Counted from the stretch's first letter, positions 28,700 to 39,287 are shown. The stretch is 64,000 nucleotides of DNA from Strigamia acuminata (GCA_949358305.1 OX442314.1:58723369-58787368); one strand, 5' to 3'. The notes: generated from the sequence alone by a model not told the origin. Numbers and translations: made by a program.

Positions 28700-30796
28700 A
28701 ATTGTTGAATTTGTCTCAATCAGATCTGGCCAGTTGCCTTTTTCTATGTAGCAATATGCTTCACAAATTGCTTCAGTCAGAAGTGATTGAGTCTCAAGTG
28801 GAAGTATCCAATGAGACGTGACTGGTCACTTGCGGCTCCTTGGGCTTCTCAGTCGGACTCAGAGAATTCTTAGCTTCGGACTTCTTACAAATAGTTGAGT
28901 GATGACGTCCTCCACAGTGTTTGCACGAGAACTTCACTTTGCATTCACCAACACGATGACCAGTGCGAAAACAATTAAAACAGAGTCTATTTTTCTTAAC
29001 AAGTTCAATTTTCGCATTGATTTCAAATTCCTTCTTGCACGATCCGTTTAGATGATCTTCTTGGCAAAAAATACATTTGAAAGTCTTTGTATTCGCAGGT
29101 TTGTTCTCCGGTTTAGGCTCTGTCTTCACCTTTGCGCTTGAAGACGGTTTGGACTCCTGAGTCGTGGCACAAGTCGTCATTAGAACCCTTTGCTTTGGTT
29201 TTGTCCGCTTCAGACTTGTCCTTCTTTGTTTTTTCAGAAGGAGAAAACGTTTCCGTACGTTCTGCCATTGCAACTTCTTTCAGGAAAAAATCCAACAACG
29301 TTAAAATGTTTTTGCACTGCATTCCGTGAACTTGGTAGAAACGCAATGTCATCTGATTTGGAAACTTGCTGAGAATATCAGGCATCAAAAAGGCACCAGA
29401 AGTCTGCACAGGAATTTTCAATTGCTCAAGCAGACGAAATGTGGATGAAATCTTTGTCAGATTGGTCTTTATTGTCTTTGTCGGATATATACTTGAAACA
29501 ATCTTCAAGTCTCGAATTGATTTGATGAGAGCCGTTTGTTGCGCGTCCTCATCTCCATAGTTCCGGTCCAATTCTTCTCTTGCCAAATCATAAGACTCCT
29601 CGATCAAGGGGAATGTTGAGATCAAAGTCGCCGCTTCACCTGTGCACATGGTTTGCAGGTACTGCAACTTCTCAACACTGCTTAGATCTGGGTCGTTATG
29701 GACTGAAGTTTCGAAGTTACTCTTAAATGTCTTGTATTTCATAATTTCACTGTCGAACTTCACTGATTCCAGCTTTGGCAACTTTGAATTTTTTCGGAAC
29801 TGCGTAGAAATGTTCAGGGTTGCATTTGCCCCTGATCCTGTAGACACGTTAAGTCTCCCACCAAGTGTAGGAACTAAACGCTTTGAAACTTCACGACGTC
29901 TGCGGAGAAGATCCACTCTGGTTTGAACTGACTCTAGTTTTTCAATGCCTTCAAGATAATACCCATGTTCAGAGTAGCCTTGAAGCTCGTTTAGGCCATT
30001 AACCACTCGTGTTTCTCTTAGATTGGCAGTCAACAGCAGCGCTTCTAACTCTCCCGGATCGCTCGTCTGCTCCGACACAGACAGCAAATTGGTGAGGGCT
30101 GTAACTTGCGCTTCCCATCTTGTTTCTAGTATTTCAATTTGCTCCACAGTAAGCAAATCACGCATGGAAGGCTCTGCAGCGTTATCTTTCTCCATCTCAA
30201 AATTCACGGCTGTAAACTTAAGAAAGTGAAGATAATAACTCGTACAACAAAACACTTCGCTTTAAATTTTAAAAGAATAAAATTTACAATTTTAAACCTT
30301 AAAAGAACAGAATTTTTTTACGTTTTCTTGTCCAAATGACAGAAAAACACGCGAAAACACACGAATTTCAAGTGTTTTAGCAATCAAGGATGCTAGAACA
30401 AACGAGCGGCTTTGAACACGTGACTCTAAAAGCCCTACACAAACTTGAAATGAATTGGCGGTTCGTACGGAACGAAACGCACCAAAACCCCTGACAATTA
30501 ATTTTTGAAAATAACTGACAGTTCTTGCAATGAGAGAATGACCAGTTTCTAACGCAAAATATCTAAATCTCCCCTGGTTAAGCCAGTTATAATGGAGAAA
30601 CAAGCTCAAATTTAAAGAAAAAGAAAACACAGCAAAACACTTTTGATAAATATGCACTTTTATTAAAATTTTCCTTAAACTAACAGATGAATTTGCAAAA
30701 ATTACAAAAGAAAAACTAGAAACTACCTCAACAAACCACCAAAATTTCCAAAAAACTACTCTGAAAACTAAAACACAAGAAAAAGCAATTTTTTCA
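28700..30796 (-). mobile_element. Truncated BEL/Pao element (LTR-gag only)
   Basis: The minus-strand order is a leader or LTR-like sequence (about 30,260-30,796), then gag, then nothing. No protease, RT or integrase of this element is present in the window. The likely 5' edge is at about 30,796, where gypsy RNase H coding sequence (…FEFKISHQP) stops abruptly and tgaaaaaattgc begins. The second LTR was not found, so this is a 3'-deleted copy nested in an older gypsy relic. Confidence 0.7.
28794..30195 (-). pseudogene. gag: BEL/Pao Gag, frameshifted
   Basis: The first piece starts at about 30195 (MEKDNAAEPSMRDLL) and runs to 29113. It has a coiled-coil-like N-terminus and then a DUF1759-type segment: KLPKLESVKF followed by YKTFKSNFETSVHNDPDLSS, EKLQYLQTMCTGEAATLIS and REELDRNYGD. 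These patterns are typical of BEL/Pao Gag. The zinc-knuckle part lies in another frame (28794-29273): CIFCQEDHLNGSC, then CFNCFRTGHRVGEC and CKHCGGRHHSTIC. The two frames overlap near 29,113-29,270, so one indel has separated the capsid-like and nucleocapsid parts, and the protein cannot be made intact from this copy. Programmed shifting is unlikely because it falls inside gag. Confidence 0.85.
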
Positions 30797-31390
30797 GGCT
30801 GATGACTTATTTTAAATTCAAAAGGTTGCAGGCGGGGTACCCATTGTTCGATGTATGTGTAAGGTTTCGAACGGGTGGAATATATAACCTCAAGTGCCTT
30901 GTGGTCAGTAATGAGTTGGAACTGATTTTCGATGAGAAAAATTCTAAATTTTTTGCAGCCCCAAACGACTGCGAGGGCTTCTCGTTCCGTCTGCGAGTAT
31001 CTTCGTTCGACGCTCGACAAAGTCTGGCTCGCGTAGGCGACTGGCTTCTTCTCGCCGTCTGACTGTCGCTGGACAAGCACCGTGCCAAGTCCGACCGGGG
31101 ATGCGTCGACTATAAGCTGCGTCTCGACTCCCTCCTTGAAAAACGCCAACGTCTCGGCGGAGCACATGGCTCTTTCCTTGCCACCTCTCGCAGGGGTTCA
31201 GCAATCGAAGCAAAGTCGGGGATGTAGCGCGCGCAAAAATTGACGAGACCGAGGAAACTTCTCACCTCAGTTTCGTTCTTTGGCACCACAGTCTGTTTCA
31301 CCGCTAAAACCTTTTGCTCGGCGATGGAAATCCCGTCTCTTGAGATTACGTGGCCCAGAAAGTTCAATCGATAGACAGTTTTCGCATTAG
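30797..31390 (-). pseudogene. Ty3/gypsy RT-RNase H fragment (third gypsy family)
   Basis: The minus-strand reading begins with the end of an RT thumb (YRLNFLGHVISRDGISIAEQ, TEVRSFLGLVNFCARYIPDF). After a frameshift near 31,170 it continues with RNase H (LIVDASPVGLGTVLVQ, KKPVAYASQTLSSVERRYSQ, REALAVVWGCKKFRIFL, LITDHKALEVIY). It is cut at about 30,796 by the BEL/Pao element and has no upstream palm domain. The sequence differs from both full gypsy elements in the window, so it is a separate lineage. Confidence 0.87.
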
Positions 31391-31589
31391 CATGCGCACC
31401 ACCTAGCGAGAGAATGCAACATCTCCCAAGCAGGAAAAAAACCATTTCCGGTTCTTGATTCGTTCGAGTAGTAGTGTTTACATTGTGTTTACGATGGAAA
31501 ATAAACAATGTCAATCGCCCAAAACCCAACAATCTGAAAAGAAACGTAAAGCTTATACTTCCTGTTGTGTGCATGAACGACACGCGTCG

Positions 31590-32100
31590 TTTTTAATTTC
31601 GTTGCCGCTTGTGGCGACTAAACCACACGGCGACTTCTTTCATTTTATTGCCATTTGTGGCGACTAAACCACACGACGACTTCCTTCATTTCGTCCCCGT
31701 TTTTGGCGACGAAACGACACGGCGACGTCCTTCATTTCGTTGCCATTCGTGTCGTTTAGTCGCCACAAATGGCAACGAAATGAAGGAAGTCGCCGTGTGG
31801 TTTAGTCGCCACAAATGGCAACGAAATGAAGGAAGTCGCTGTGTGGTTTAGTCGCCACAAATGGCAACGAAATGAAGGAAGTCGCCGTGTGGTTTAGTCG
31901 CCACAAATGGCAACGAAATGAAGGAAGTCGCCGTGTGGTTTAGTCGCCACAAATGGCAACGAAATGAAGGAAGTCGCCGTGTGGTTTAGTCGCCAAAAAC
32001 GGCGAAGAAATGAAGGATGTCGCCGTGTGGTTTAGTCGCCACAAGTGGCAAAGAAATGAAGGATGTCGCCCTGTCATTTCGTTGCCAAAAACGGAAAAGA
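31590..32100. repeat. 46-bp satellite arranged as head-to-head arrays
   Basis: From about 31,755 to 32,090 a 46-bp unit (tttagtcgccacaaatggca, then acgaaatgaaggaagtcgcc and gtgtgg) repeats about seven times, the last units degenerate. From about 31,600 to 31,750 about three units of the same sequence run in the opposite orientation (gtggcgactaaaccacacgg). The switch near 31,745-31,755 makes a palindromic hinge. Another patch of the same unit lies at about 34,355-34,495. Confidence 0.93.
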
Positions 32101-32109
32101 AATTGTTAG

Positions 32110-32498
32110 GAAAGGTGGGCCCATGTAGAGAACAAATAAAACAAGCAAGTATTTAACTGGTGGCATGTGCCTAAACCAGGCAGCCATGATGTTTCATGTC
32201 AACTAAAGTAAGAAACGATACATGTGAGCCACCTAGTGGTAAAAACATATAACAAAAGAATTAATAGAACAAATCTTATATACAATGATGACACACTATG
32301 TTCTATTTGAACTAACATTGCCGTACTTGCAGAGAAACTAACTAAATATTAACATCTCCACCTGTTTTTCTGCAAAAACGTAACAATCTTATAACATAAA
32401 AAGTAAACAAATAAACTGCGTGAACCGCATCAAGAGATATAAACCTTTCTGATAACAATACATGCGGTTAACACAAGAAATATCAAGCAAAAATAAAA
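32110..32498. other. Probable 3' flank of copia relic
   Basis: AT-rich sequence with no gene. It lies between the satellite and the 3' end of the copia pol relic and may include its degraded LTR. Confidence 0.3.
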
Positions 32499-34330
32499 TT
32501 AAACGTCACAATCGTGTAAGTCAACTAAGAATAAATCTCGATACATTATAAATTTATCCTTAGCCAACCATTTAGTGAATACATCGGCTGGATTCATCTT
32601 TCCTGCAATGTGTTTCAATATGATACGTTTGTCCTTTATCCAATCTCTAATGAAGAAAAACTTTACCTCAATGTGTTTGTTTTTCGTATTCTGAATTAAA
32701 TTTCTGGAAAATTGCATAGCACATTGACTGTCAGAATAAACAATTGGAGGATGTCAAATCGTTAATTTTTTGAAAAATCTATGTTTAAGCAGGCAGGCGA
32801 ACCAATCTGTCTCCCGTGAGCACTCTATAATGTTAGTAAATTCGGCTTCCATGGTGGATAATGCCGTTCTTCTCTGCTTATTGCAGGACCAGGAAATTGG
32901 TATCCCTCCAAAGGTTACAACATGACCCCCAAAGCTTCTACATTCATCAACAGTTCATCAACATCATTAGCGTAGGAAGCATCACAATAGCCAAATAGAT
33001 TCTTCGAAATTACATCACTAAGACAAATAACCTTGTTTTTAGTATTCAATAAATAACGCAAAACATGTAATAGCATCCTGACATGAGTATTCGTATGTTT
33101 TTCGTTATATTGCGAAAGCAATATAGTCGAGAATAAAACGTCTGGGCGCGTTCTCGATGTCAAAAATAAAAGACTGACGATAACAGAACGGTAAGAAAAA
33201 GTAGTATTAAGTTTTTCCTTCTTCGTCGGTTTGCCTACAACAACACCTTGATTACCGGGTAAACTGATTTTCAGGTCATTCACAATTCCATATTTTGCGC
33301 ATAACTTTTCAATAAATTGTATTTGATGCATGTAAACTTTGTTATTAATCTTAACAAAATTCACACCTAAGACACTTGAAATAAGACCTAAAGATACAAT
33401 ATCAAATTTAGATTTCAATAAATTCACAATCCTCATTTGTGTTTTTTCATTAATAGAAAACAATATGAGGTCATCCACATAAACGAGCAATATTGTGTGA
33501 CGTCGAAAATAATAAACACAATTAAAGCTCGTTAAACACTTGAAACCAATTTCATTGAGAGCACTATTGAGTGTAAAATACCACTCTCTACCGCTTTGGT
33601 GGAGACCATATAAAGCACGTTTGAGGAGCCAAACAATGTTCGAGTTGGGGTCACCTTCATTATATCCCTTTGGTCTCTTCATGTAGATTGGCCGATCCAA
33701 TTTAGCATACAAATATGCACATTTGATATCGAGGTGTAGGTTTATCCATCCCAATTTGATGACCAAAAACACATAAAACAAACGTACTAACACAAAATTT
33801 ACAACCGGGCTGAAACATTCGTCAAAGTCAATTCCTTCTCGTTGGGAAAAGCCTTGGGCTACTAAACGACTCCGGTGACGGAATTTTACTCCCGTCTCGG
33901 CTGATCTCTTCAATTTGTAGATCCACCGATTACCAATTGGTTTGGTGTTCGCCGGACAAGGAACCTCTTCGAAAACTTCTCGTGTTCGGAGAGTCGAGAT
34001 TTCGTCCTCCATCGACGCCTTTCATTCCTCACTATGAGGGCCATGAATTGCCTCTTCATAGGTGGCTGGAATTAAGGATGCGTGATAACATTCATGAAAC
34101 ATGTCTTCATCCGTTTCCTCTTGGACAACTTCTTCACTCGAGTTGCGTTGCAAAACAGCTGTAAGAGCCTTGGCATCTCTTCTTCTCGGCGTTAAGAGTT
34201 CAACTGGTACATGTGCACGAGTAAAGTCGAAATCTGCAGGATCAAAATCTTCATGCCTGTCTGCATGCCATCTGCGGATGTCAGGTAACGATCGACAACG
34301 CTCTCCATCAGGGGAAAAATAATAAATGTC
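32499..34330 (-). pseudogene. Ty1/copia pol relic (RT and RNase H)
   Basis: The minus-strand pieces begin with the linker between integrase and RT (YHASLIPATYEEAIHGPHSEE, ending at about 34,022). A frameshift near 34,015 leads into RT: IGNRWIYKLKRSAETGVKF, RHRSRLVAQGFSQREGIDFD, DIKCAYLYAKLD, RALYGLHQSGREW and the catalytic YVDDL (about 33,470). RNase H starts near 33,010 (FGYCDASYANDVDEL) and is disrupted. A last piece (32499-32717) carries KHIEVKFFFIRDWI and NPADVFTKWLAKDKF, typical of copia C-termini. Gag, protease and most of the integrase are missing, and satellite sequence takes over beyond about 34,355. Confidence 0.9.
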
Positions 34331-34354
34331 GACCATTCCCGCTGAACAGAAATA

Positions 34355-34495
34355 AACGACGTCGCCGTGTCGTTTCGACAAAGAAACGACACGGCGACGT
34401 CCTTCATTTCGTTGCCAATTGTGGCGACTAAACCACACGAACGGCAACGAAATGAAGGACGTCGTCGTGTCGTTTCGTCGCCACAAATGGCAAAC
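34355..34495. repeat. 46-bp satellite patch beside copia relic
   Basis: Contains gacgtcgccgtgtcgtttcg, then the inverted form (gaaacgacacggcgacgtcc) and the core gtggcgactaaaccacacga, matching the satellite at 31,590-32,100. Both orientations are present. The relic is thus flanked on both sides by the same repeat family. Confidence 0.85.
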
Positions 34496-34862
34496 TTAAT
34501 AAAATTCCGAATAATCGATCTTGATTCCCGTCGGCCACTGTTTCCCGACCCAATCGACGGCAATGCTGCAGATTCGTGACCACTTCCTTGAAAGACTGTC
34601 TCCGCACTCGGCGCAAGCGACTGGCGGCGTTGTGCAGCATCAAGTTGGGCACGATGTGGCTGAGAATGGCCTTGGAGTGTTGGTTGGTCCAAAACACTTG
34701 TCGTTTACAAACACAATCAATCAATTCAACAAATGTGCGCACTCGGTTCTTTCGGTGACGGTTCCGTCGCTAAAATAGATGTCCAGCGCGTCGATTTTAC
34801 TCCATTGCATGCTGTTGTGTAAAATGGCGCTCTTGTCTCGCTTGCTCTCCTTGGTCATCATT
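34496..34862 (-). pseudogene. Unrecognised coding-like fragment
   Basis: From a Met near 34,862 (minus) the reading is MMTKESKRDKSAILHNSMQW, then a segment with IYFSDGTVTERTECAHLLN and a stop. A second frame continues with RTFVELIDCVCKRQVFW and a basic helix-like stretch (SRLRRVRRQSFKEVVTNL). The two frames overlap at about 34,740, consistent with one indel in a former exon. The fragment stops where the satellite begins. No family is recognised. Confidence 0.35.
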
Positions 34863-35035
34863 TTATTTTTATTATATTAATTCTCTTTTGCAATTAATGT
34901 TTGTTTACTGAGATTCTTAGGAATGATAAATGATAATTCTATTCTATTAATGTCTGGTTTCTTAAGAAGATAAGCTAAGTTGGAACAGACAATGACCGGC
35001 ATGGAAGATGTGATGATCTTTGCGTTTGACTTTTT

Positions 35036-35170
35036 AATCAGACTGAATCGATGGGTCTTCTAACAGCCGCAGCATTGTCATTGTGTGTCCAGGCATATAA
35101 ACAGCATTATAGTTGTCCAGATCATAGAAAGCAAAGTAGCCCTCACCCATTGATGGTATGCACAGTAATT
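35036..35170 (-). other. Possible exon fragment
   Basis: The minus strand reads GEGYFAFYDLDNYNAVYMPG, followed by a short helix-like tail (MTMLRLLEDPSIQS) and a stop. Amino-acid use is coding-like, but no start, splice sites or family could be fixed. Confidence 0.25.
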
Positions 35171-35412
35171 ATGTGACTGCAAATGCTTTCTTATGCTTAT
35201 TGCAAATGCCAGATATATTCCGAAATAAAAAGCTAAGTGGTTTATGTTACCTTAGTAATATGTCTAACCAGTAAAAAAAAACACAAATGAACTCCAAAGC
35301 AAAAATCAATCCGTTTATTAGTGGAAAAAAGCCCTTCTCTTTGGGCAACTGTTTAACTTACATAGCTAAGTTTAATATTTAGTCCAATACCCTTGGTTGG
35401 TGTAAATTGATG

Positions 35413-35985
35413 CTACTGTTTTGGTGTAGGTTCATACAGGTGATTAACAAAATTGGGCCTTGCATTCAACTCCTGCCATGCTCCTTGGCTTTTGGCTGCA
35501 AAAAAGCTAACAATAACAAAAACAAGAACAACAACATGAATGAATTTTGTCACCAGGAGTAGAATTAGTTTTTTAACTTTAGCCCACATTTTTGATGGGA
35601 TTAATATCTGCACCTTTAGGAGGCCAATCTAACTGTTCGCAATTCAGTAAGGGTAAGTTGGCTTTTAGCCATGCAGCAATGTAGCCAGATGTGTGGATTG
35701 GGGAGTTGTTCTGCTGAAACAGCCAGTCATCCCCTGAATAAACCTAACAAAAATATTACCATACTATAAATGCACTTTATTAAGAAATTGGGACAAGAAG
35801 AAAATAATTTTTAACTTAAATTTACTTCACACCTGTAATGCATAGGGCACCACAACATTCTCAAGAATGTCTGCATATTTTATTGCATTTAAATGCCCAT
35901 CACATCTATGAATTGGGCCAAAACTGGCAGTAGAAATGCATGCTCATTTTTTACTAAATTTGTAGAGAAATAATTAATAATTAAA
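35413..35985 (-). pseudogene. Tc1/mariner-type transposase C-terminal relic with an intron
   Basis: The minus-strand reading gives FGPIHRCDGHLNAIKYADIL, then VVVPYALQ, and is interrupted by a GT-AG intron-like segment (35744-35832). It continues with WLFQQNNSPIHTSGYIAAW and LDWPPKGADINPIKNV. In active Tc1-like transposases these read QQDNAPxH and PDLNPIEN. Here the second catalytic Asp is Asn and the position of the third catalytic residue is Lys, so activity is lost. A frameshift follows near 35,595. The N-terminal DNA-binding region and the terminal inverted repeats are not seen. Confidence 0.8.
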
Positions 35986-36059
35986 GAATTAAAGAAATAA
36001 CAGCAGACTTTCAAAAGTTTGGAAAAACCATTTCCCATTTGCAATGAAATGGCATTCCT

Positions 36060-36160
36060 TTAAAATCCTAAAAAAGATAAAAATAAAAAGAATAAAAAGA
36101 AAAATAAATAAAAATATAAAAAAATATAAATAAATAAATAAATAAATAAATAAAACTGAA
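36060..36160. repeat. A/T-rich microsatellite with (taaa)n
   Basis: aaaataaaaag-type purine runs pass into about nine copies of taaa (about 36,122-36,156). The minus-strand open reading here is a low-complexity artefact rich in Phe/Leu/Tyr. Confidence 0.85.
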
Positions 36161-36701
36161 ACAAAAGGATGTCACAACCTCTTTGAGGATGTTCTGAATT
36201 ATTTGGAACAAAAACAAGGATTGCTTTCGTACATTTCAACTGTAGGTTTCTCTTCAATGAGGAGTTGGATTGCATTTTTCATAATTTGAGTTAATAATAG
36301 TAATAGAGGTATTTTTCGACCACGTTTACCGCTAAATTCAATTAGAGTTAAACGGTTTATCAAAGTTTTTTCAAATTCAGAGAGGCATTGCTCTACATCC
36401 TCCTTCGCTTGCCATCTCTCTTGTTAAATGAATCGAGTTTTAAGCACTCAAGCTCTCCACTCTGTGTACAAAGTTTGCTCCACTCACATTTCTTATGTGA
36501 ATTCTTTAATTTTTTTCGATTATCTTTGAACATCATTTTAGCAGTATTTGTTAATTTTTTTTAATGTCTTCAACTAAAGATAATCTTTCAACTTTATTCC
36601 ATTTTGCTTGTTTTAACGTTGTTAGTGCATGCGAGGATATTTGCTGAGTTTAAAAAAGAAGTGCCGAATTTGCAAAAATATACATTTTTCGTTTGGCTTA
36701 C

Positions 36702-36869
36702 CATCCAGCCATCAAATACTACAGGACAATTGCTGTTGGCTTTAATCCAAAGCCCAAAGGCGTGAGTTTGCCACTGTTACATCCCATCAATAAGCAGATT
36801 GCTTTAAAGTTTAGGCCTCGAATTAAATCTCTGTGCAGATAATTTTCACCATTACAATGACTCAAAAAA
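36702..36869 (-). pseudogene. Separase-like (peptidase C50) exon with an in-frame stop
   Basis: A 168-bp minus-strand segment is flanked by an acceptor (ttctag before 36869) and a donor (gtaagcc after 36702). It reads LSHCNGENYLHRDLI, then KAICLLMGCNSGKL, PTAIVL, a TAG stop (36721-36719) and YLMAGW. In separases the catalytic His sits in a GHG-x-G context and the catalytic Cys in an x-x-GCSS/G context followed by G-x-V-x-x-Y-x-x-AG. All three landmarks are recognisable, including the His and Cys, although the first Gly of the His motif is Ser and the next is Cys. Separase cleaves cohesin at anaphase. The stop and the lack of neighbouring exons indicate a pseudogene or a fragment carried by a transposon. 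Assignment is by motif only. Confidence 0.5.
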
Positions 36870-36964
36870 CTAGAATTTATAATAAAAATGTAAAAATAAG
36901 TTTCAAATAAATTACTTAAATTTTAACAATTATTGCAATCATGTGAGGTATGAAGTGCCGTCTA

Positions 36965-37480
36965 ACATCAAGGAGGCGGACAGTGGGGAACAAAAGGGGG
37001 AATGGGCAAAAGCGATTAATTCTGAGTTAAGAGTCACACGAAGAAATGGGAACGTGGGAATTAGTGCCTAGAACCAAAGAAACGAAGGTACTAAAATCAC
37101 AATGGGTTTTTAAAATTGAAGACGAAAATGGGAAAACCCCCAAGTTTAAAGCTAGATTAGTAGCAGACGGTAGCAGGCAGCAACCCGGGGTAGACTTCAC
37201 CGAGTCATACTCACCTCACCTGTAATGAGACTCAAGACATTGCGGATGATATTAGCTTATGTAAATTACATAAGTTGGCCGATCCGACAGCGTGACATGA
37301 CAACAGCCTATTTACACAGAAAATTGTTAGAATGAGTTTTCATGGAGCAACCACCAAACAGGGAAACAAAAGATAAAACTAAATGGGTATGTAAGTTAGA
37401 TAAAGCAATTTACGGTCTGAAAACCAGTGGAAGAGCATGGTACAAAAAATTAATAAATCACTTCTGTTTTAGCTTACCTG
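36965..37480 (+). pseudogene. Ty1/copia RT fragment, second lineage
   Basis: The plus-strand frames read EWAKAINSEL, then MGTWELVPRTKETKVLKSQW, FKIEDENGKTPKFKARLVAD, GVDFTESYSP and, after a frameshift near 37,220, a segment with MTTAYLH. An in-frame stop follows, then VCKLDKAIYGLKTSGRAWYK. This is the standard N-terminal half of a copia RT. At least two frameshifts and one stop make it inactive. Its sequence is of a different type from the copia relic at 32,499-34,330. It ends before the YVDD motif. Confidence 0.85.
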
Positions 37481-37499
37481 GCTTGAACACTAATTTGGA

Positions 37500-38010
37500 T
37501 TTTTTGTATCCCATATAACAAGGGAATTAAATGCAGCAATGTCCAGAAAATTAAAGAAAAATATCAATGGTCATTGTCGTGTGGCTCTCTGACAGGTGTA
37601 CTCAGGGAGTAATTTGTCCAGACCAACTGGAGTGCTGTGATCCGGATATTTATTAAACAAAATTTTAATAATACGCAGGCGAGATGCAGTTTATAGGACT
37701 TAAACTCTTAAAATTGTCTAGGGATATGAAATGAATAAAAGTTTAAAAATAACCCAGTTGGCAAAAATATACAATCACTCCATCTTTTCAAATAAAGTGC
37801 TTTTTGTTTCAATCACTGTGTAGTTATGAAATAGAAAAATTATCTGAAACCAACTAAACTAGGTTAATTAGAAGAACTGATCTCTAACTCCACTTTTATT
37901 AATGTAACCAAATTTCCAGGAGTTCTGATGGCAAAATGTCTAATTTGCTCAGGCTCACTTTTAGAAGAACTGATCTCTAACTCCACTTTTATTAATGTAA
38001 CCAGATTAGG
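37500..38010. repeat. Non-coding, with a 95-bp tandem duplication
   Basis: The segment ttagaagaactgatctctaa followed by ctccacttttattaatgtaa occurs at about 37,868 and again at about 37,962, giving a direct repeat of about 95 bp. The rest shows no gene. Confidence 0.7.
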
Positions 38011-38016
38011 TTGGAG

Positions 38017-38620
38017 TCAAACACTAAGCCGAGGGCAGTGACAGAATGGGACGGGTAGGGGGCTTGGGTGCAGGAGCGGCAGAGAGAGAGATAATGCTGG
38101 TTTTCGACTGGTTAAGGGACATGTCATGGTTGGCGTACCAATTGGAGAGGAGGGACAGGTCAGCGGAGAAGAGATCAGGGGCGTGGGCTGAGTGGTTGAT
38201 TGGGTGAGGAAATTGTCATCGACGTAGGAACGGATACTGGACGCGAGGGAGAGGTTCAGAATAGGACGAGAAAGGGAGTTGTAGAATAAAGAACCTGCCA
38301 CAGTGCCTTGCATGACGCCATGAGTTGCGGGGTAGTCAGTAGCCACGGGGTCTTTGGAGATGTGGAAGGGTCAATCTCTGAAGTAAGATGCGATGAGTTC
38401 CAGGGGTTTGGGGCTGATAGACTGGTCCTGCAGGACATCCGTGACGTAAACATGAGGGGGAGTGTGAAAGGCTTTAGCTACGTCTGATTTCACGAGGTGA
38501 AGCTGGTGGTTCTCGTCACAGGTGAGAATAATCTCTAAGTACAGGGAGAAAATTAAATGAAGGGCGTTAGAGCCAGGACGGGAGCCAAGTTGGTTAGGAG
38601 CAACCCTCCCTTAAGCTTAA
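38017..38620 (-). pseudogene. LINE (non-LTR) reverse transcriptase fragment
   Basis: The minus-strand reading starts near 38,610 with NQLGSRPGSNALHLIFSLYL. It passes CDENHQLHLVKSDVAKAFH, then THGVMQGTVAGSLFYNSLSR and the catalytic YVDDN, and ends in a Pro/Ser-rich degenerate tail. The order F/L-GSRPG, D-x-x-KAF, QG-x-x-x-G-x-LF-N and Y-x-DD is that of LINE RTs. One stop lies near 38,370. The fragment lacks endonuclease and C-terminal domains. Confidence 0.75.
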
Positions 38621-38857
38621 AAATGTAGACAGTAAACAGTCTAGTCAAGCTAAAGTTCTTGAGTAGGGCGGCGAAACTAAGAAACGCACCGCGCTCTACT
38701 CGCAAGCAGTGAAAATGATAAAACTAGTATTCAAAGAATTCATTCCGGTTGCAGTACCTGTCTCAACAGTACTTAAAACAACAAAAAGAGATTGGGAAAA
38801 CGAGTAAACCAAATGGAATAAAATAACATGCGTTTCTAAATGCGTGAAGATGGAAAC

Positions 38858-38860
38858 TTA
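38858..38860. repeat. Hairpin element target duplication (TTA), left
   Basis: TTA lies immediately outside the 5' arm. The same TTA follows the 3' arm at 39897-39899. A 3-bp TTA duplication is typical of PIF/Harbinger transposition, though three bases can match by chance. Confidence 0.6.
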
Positions 38861-39215
38861 CAAGGGGAGAGCACCAATAAGCTATCACAGATTGTTGTAA
38901 TATTAAACAAGAAGGATTGTTATATCATGCTGAATGAGACCCTAAAATAATTTTATTCCATAAACAGCCAACAATGCAAACAATGAGCTGAAAGTTGGTA
39001 CTATTTTGTCTGTGTATACATCAAATCTGAGCAATCAGGCCTAGTGTATGAATACTGTAAACAACAGTTGCTAGGTAAAAAATAGTTCCAAGATCCAAGT
39101 TCAATTTTATCATTTGAGATTCAATGATGTCATTTCCTCTTTTGATATCACATGACATATGACATCAGAACTTTGTTCAACAACATGACTGTCTTCATGA
39201 AGACAATAATAGTTT

Positions 39216-39287
39216 GTAGTGGTGGTCCAGTGGTTAAGGCAATGGACTAGCTATCTTTCCACACAGGTTCAAATCCTGTTGTGTGTG
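39216..39287 (+). ncRNA. tRNA-Ser-derived sequence in left arm
   Basis: The segment GTAGTGGTGGTCCAGTGGTT, followed by AAGGCAATGGACTAG and CACAGGTTCAAATCCTG, follows the plan of tRNA-Ser: A box, anticodon arm beginning ATGGACTAG, then a B box. The variable arm characteristic of tRNA-Ser is missing, and the acceptor strands do not pair (GTAGTGG against TGTGTG). It should not be a working tRNA but could still act as an RNA polymerase III promoter, as in SINEs. Confidence 0.65.

Noticed and set aside
31590-32100. Regularly spaced repeats as a CRISPR array or as coding repeats
   Set aside because: Direct and inverted 46-bp units with no spacers. The open readings across them are repeat artefacts.
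36060-36275. Small hydrophobic protein
   Set aside because: The reading is produced by an A/T microsatellite.
39216-39287. Functional tRNA-Ser gene
   Set aside because: There is no acceptor pairing and no variable arm, and an inverted near-copy sits in the same element.
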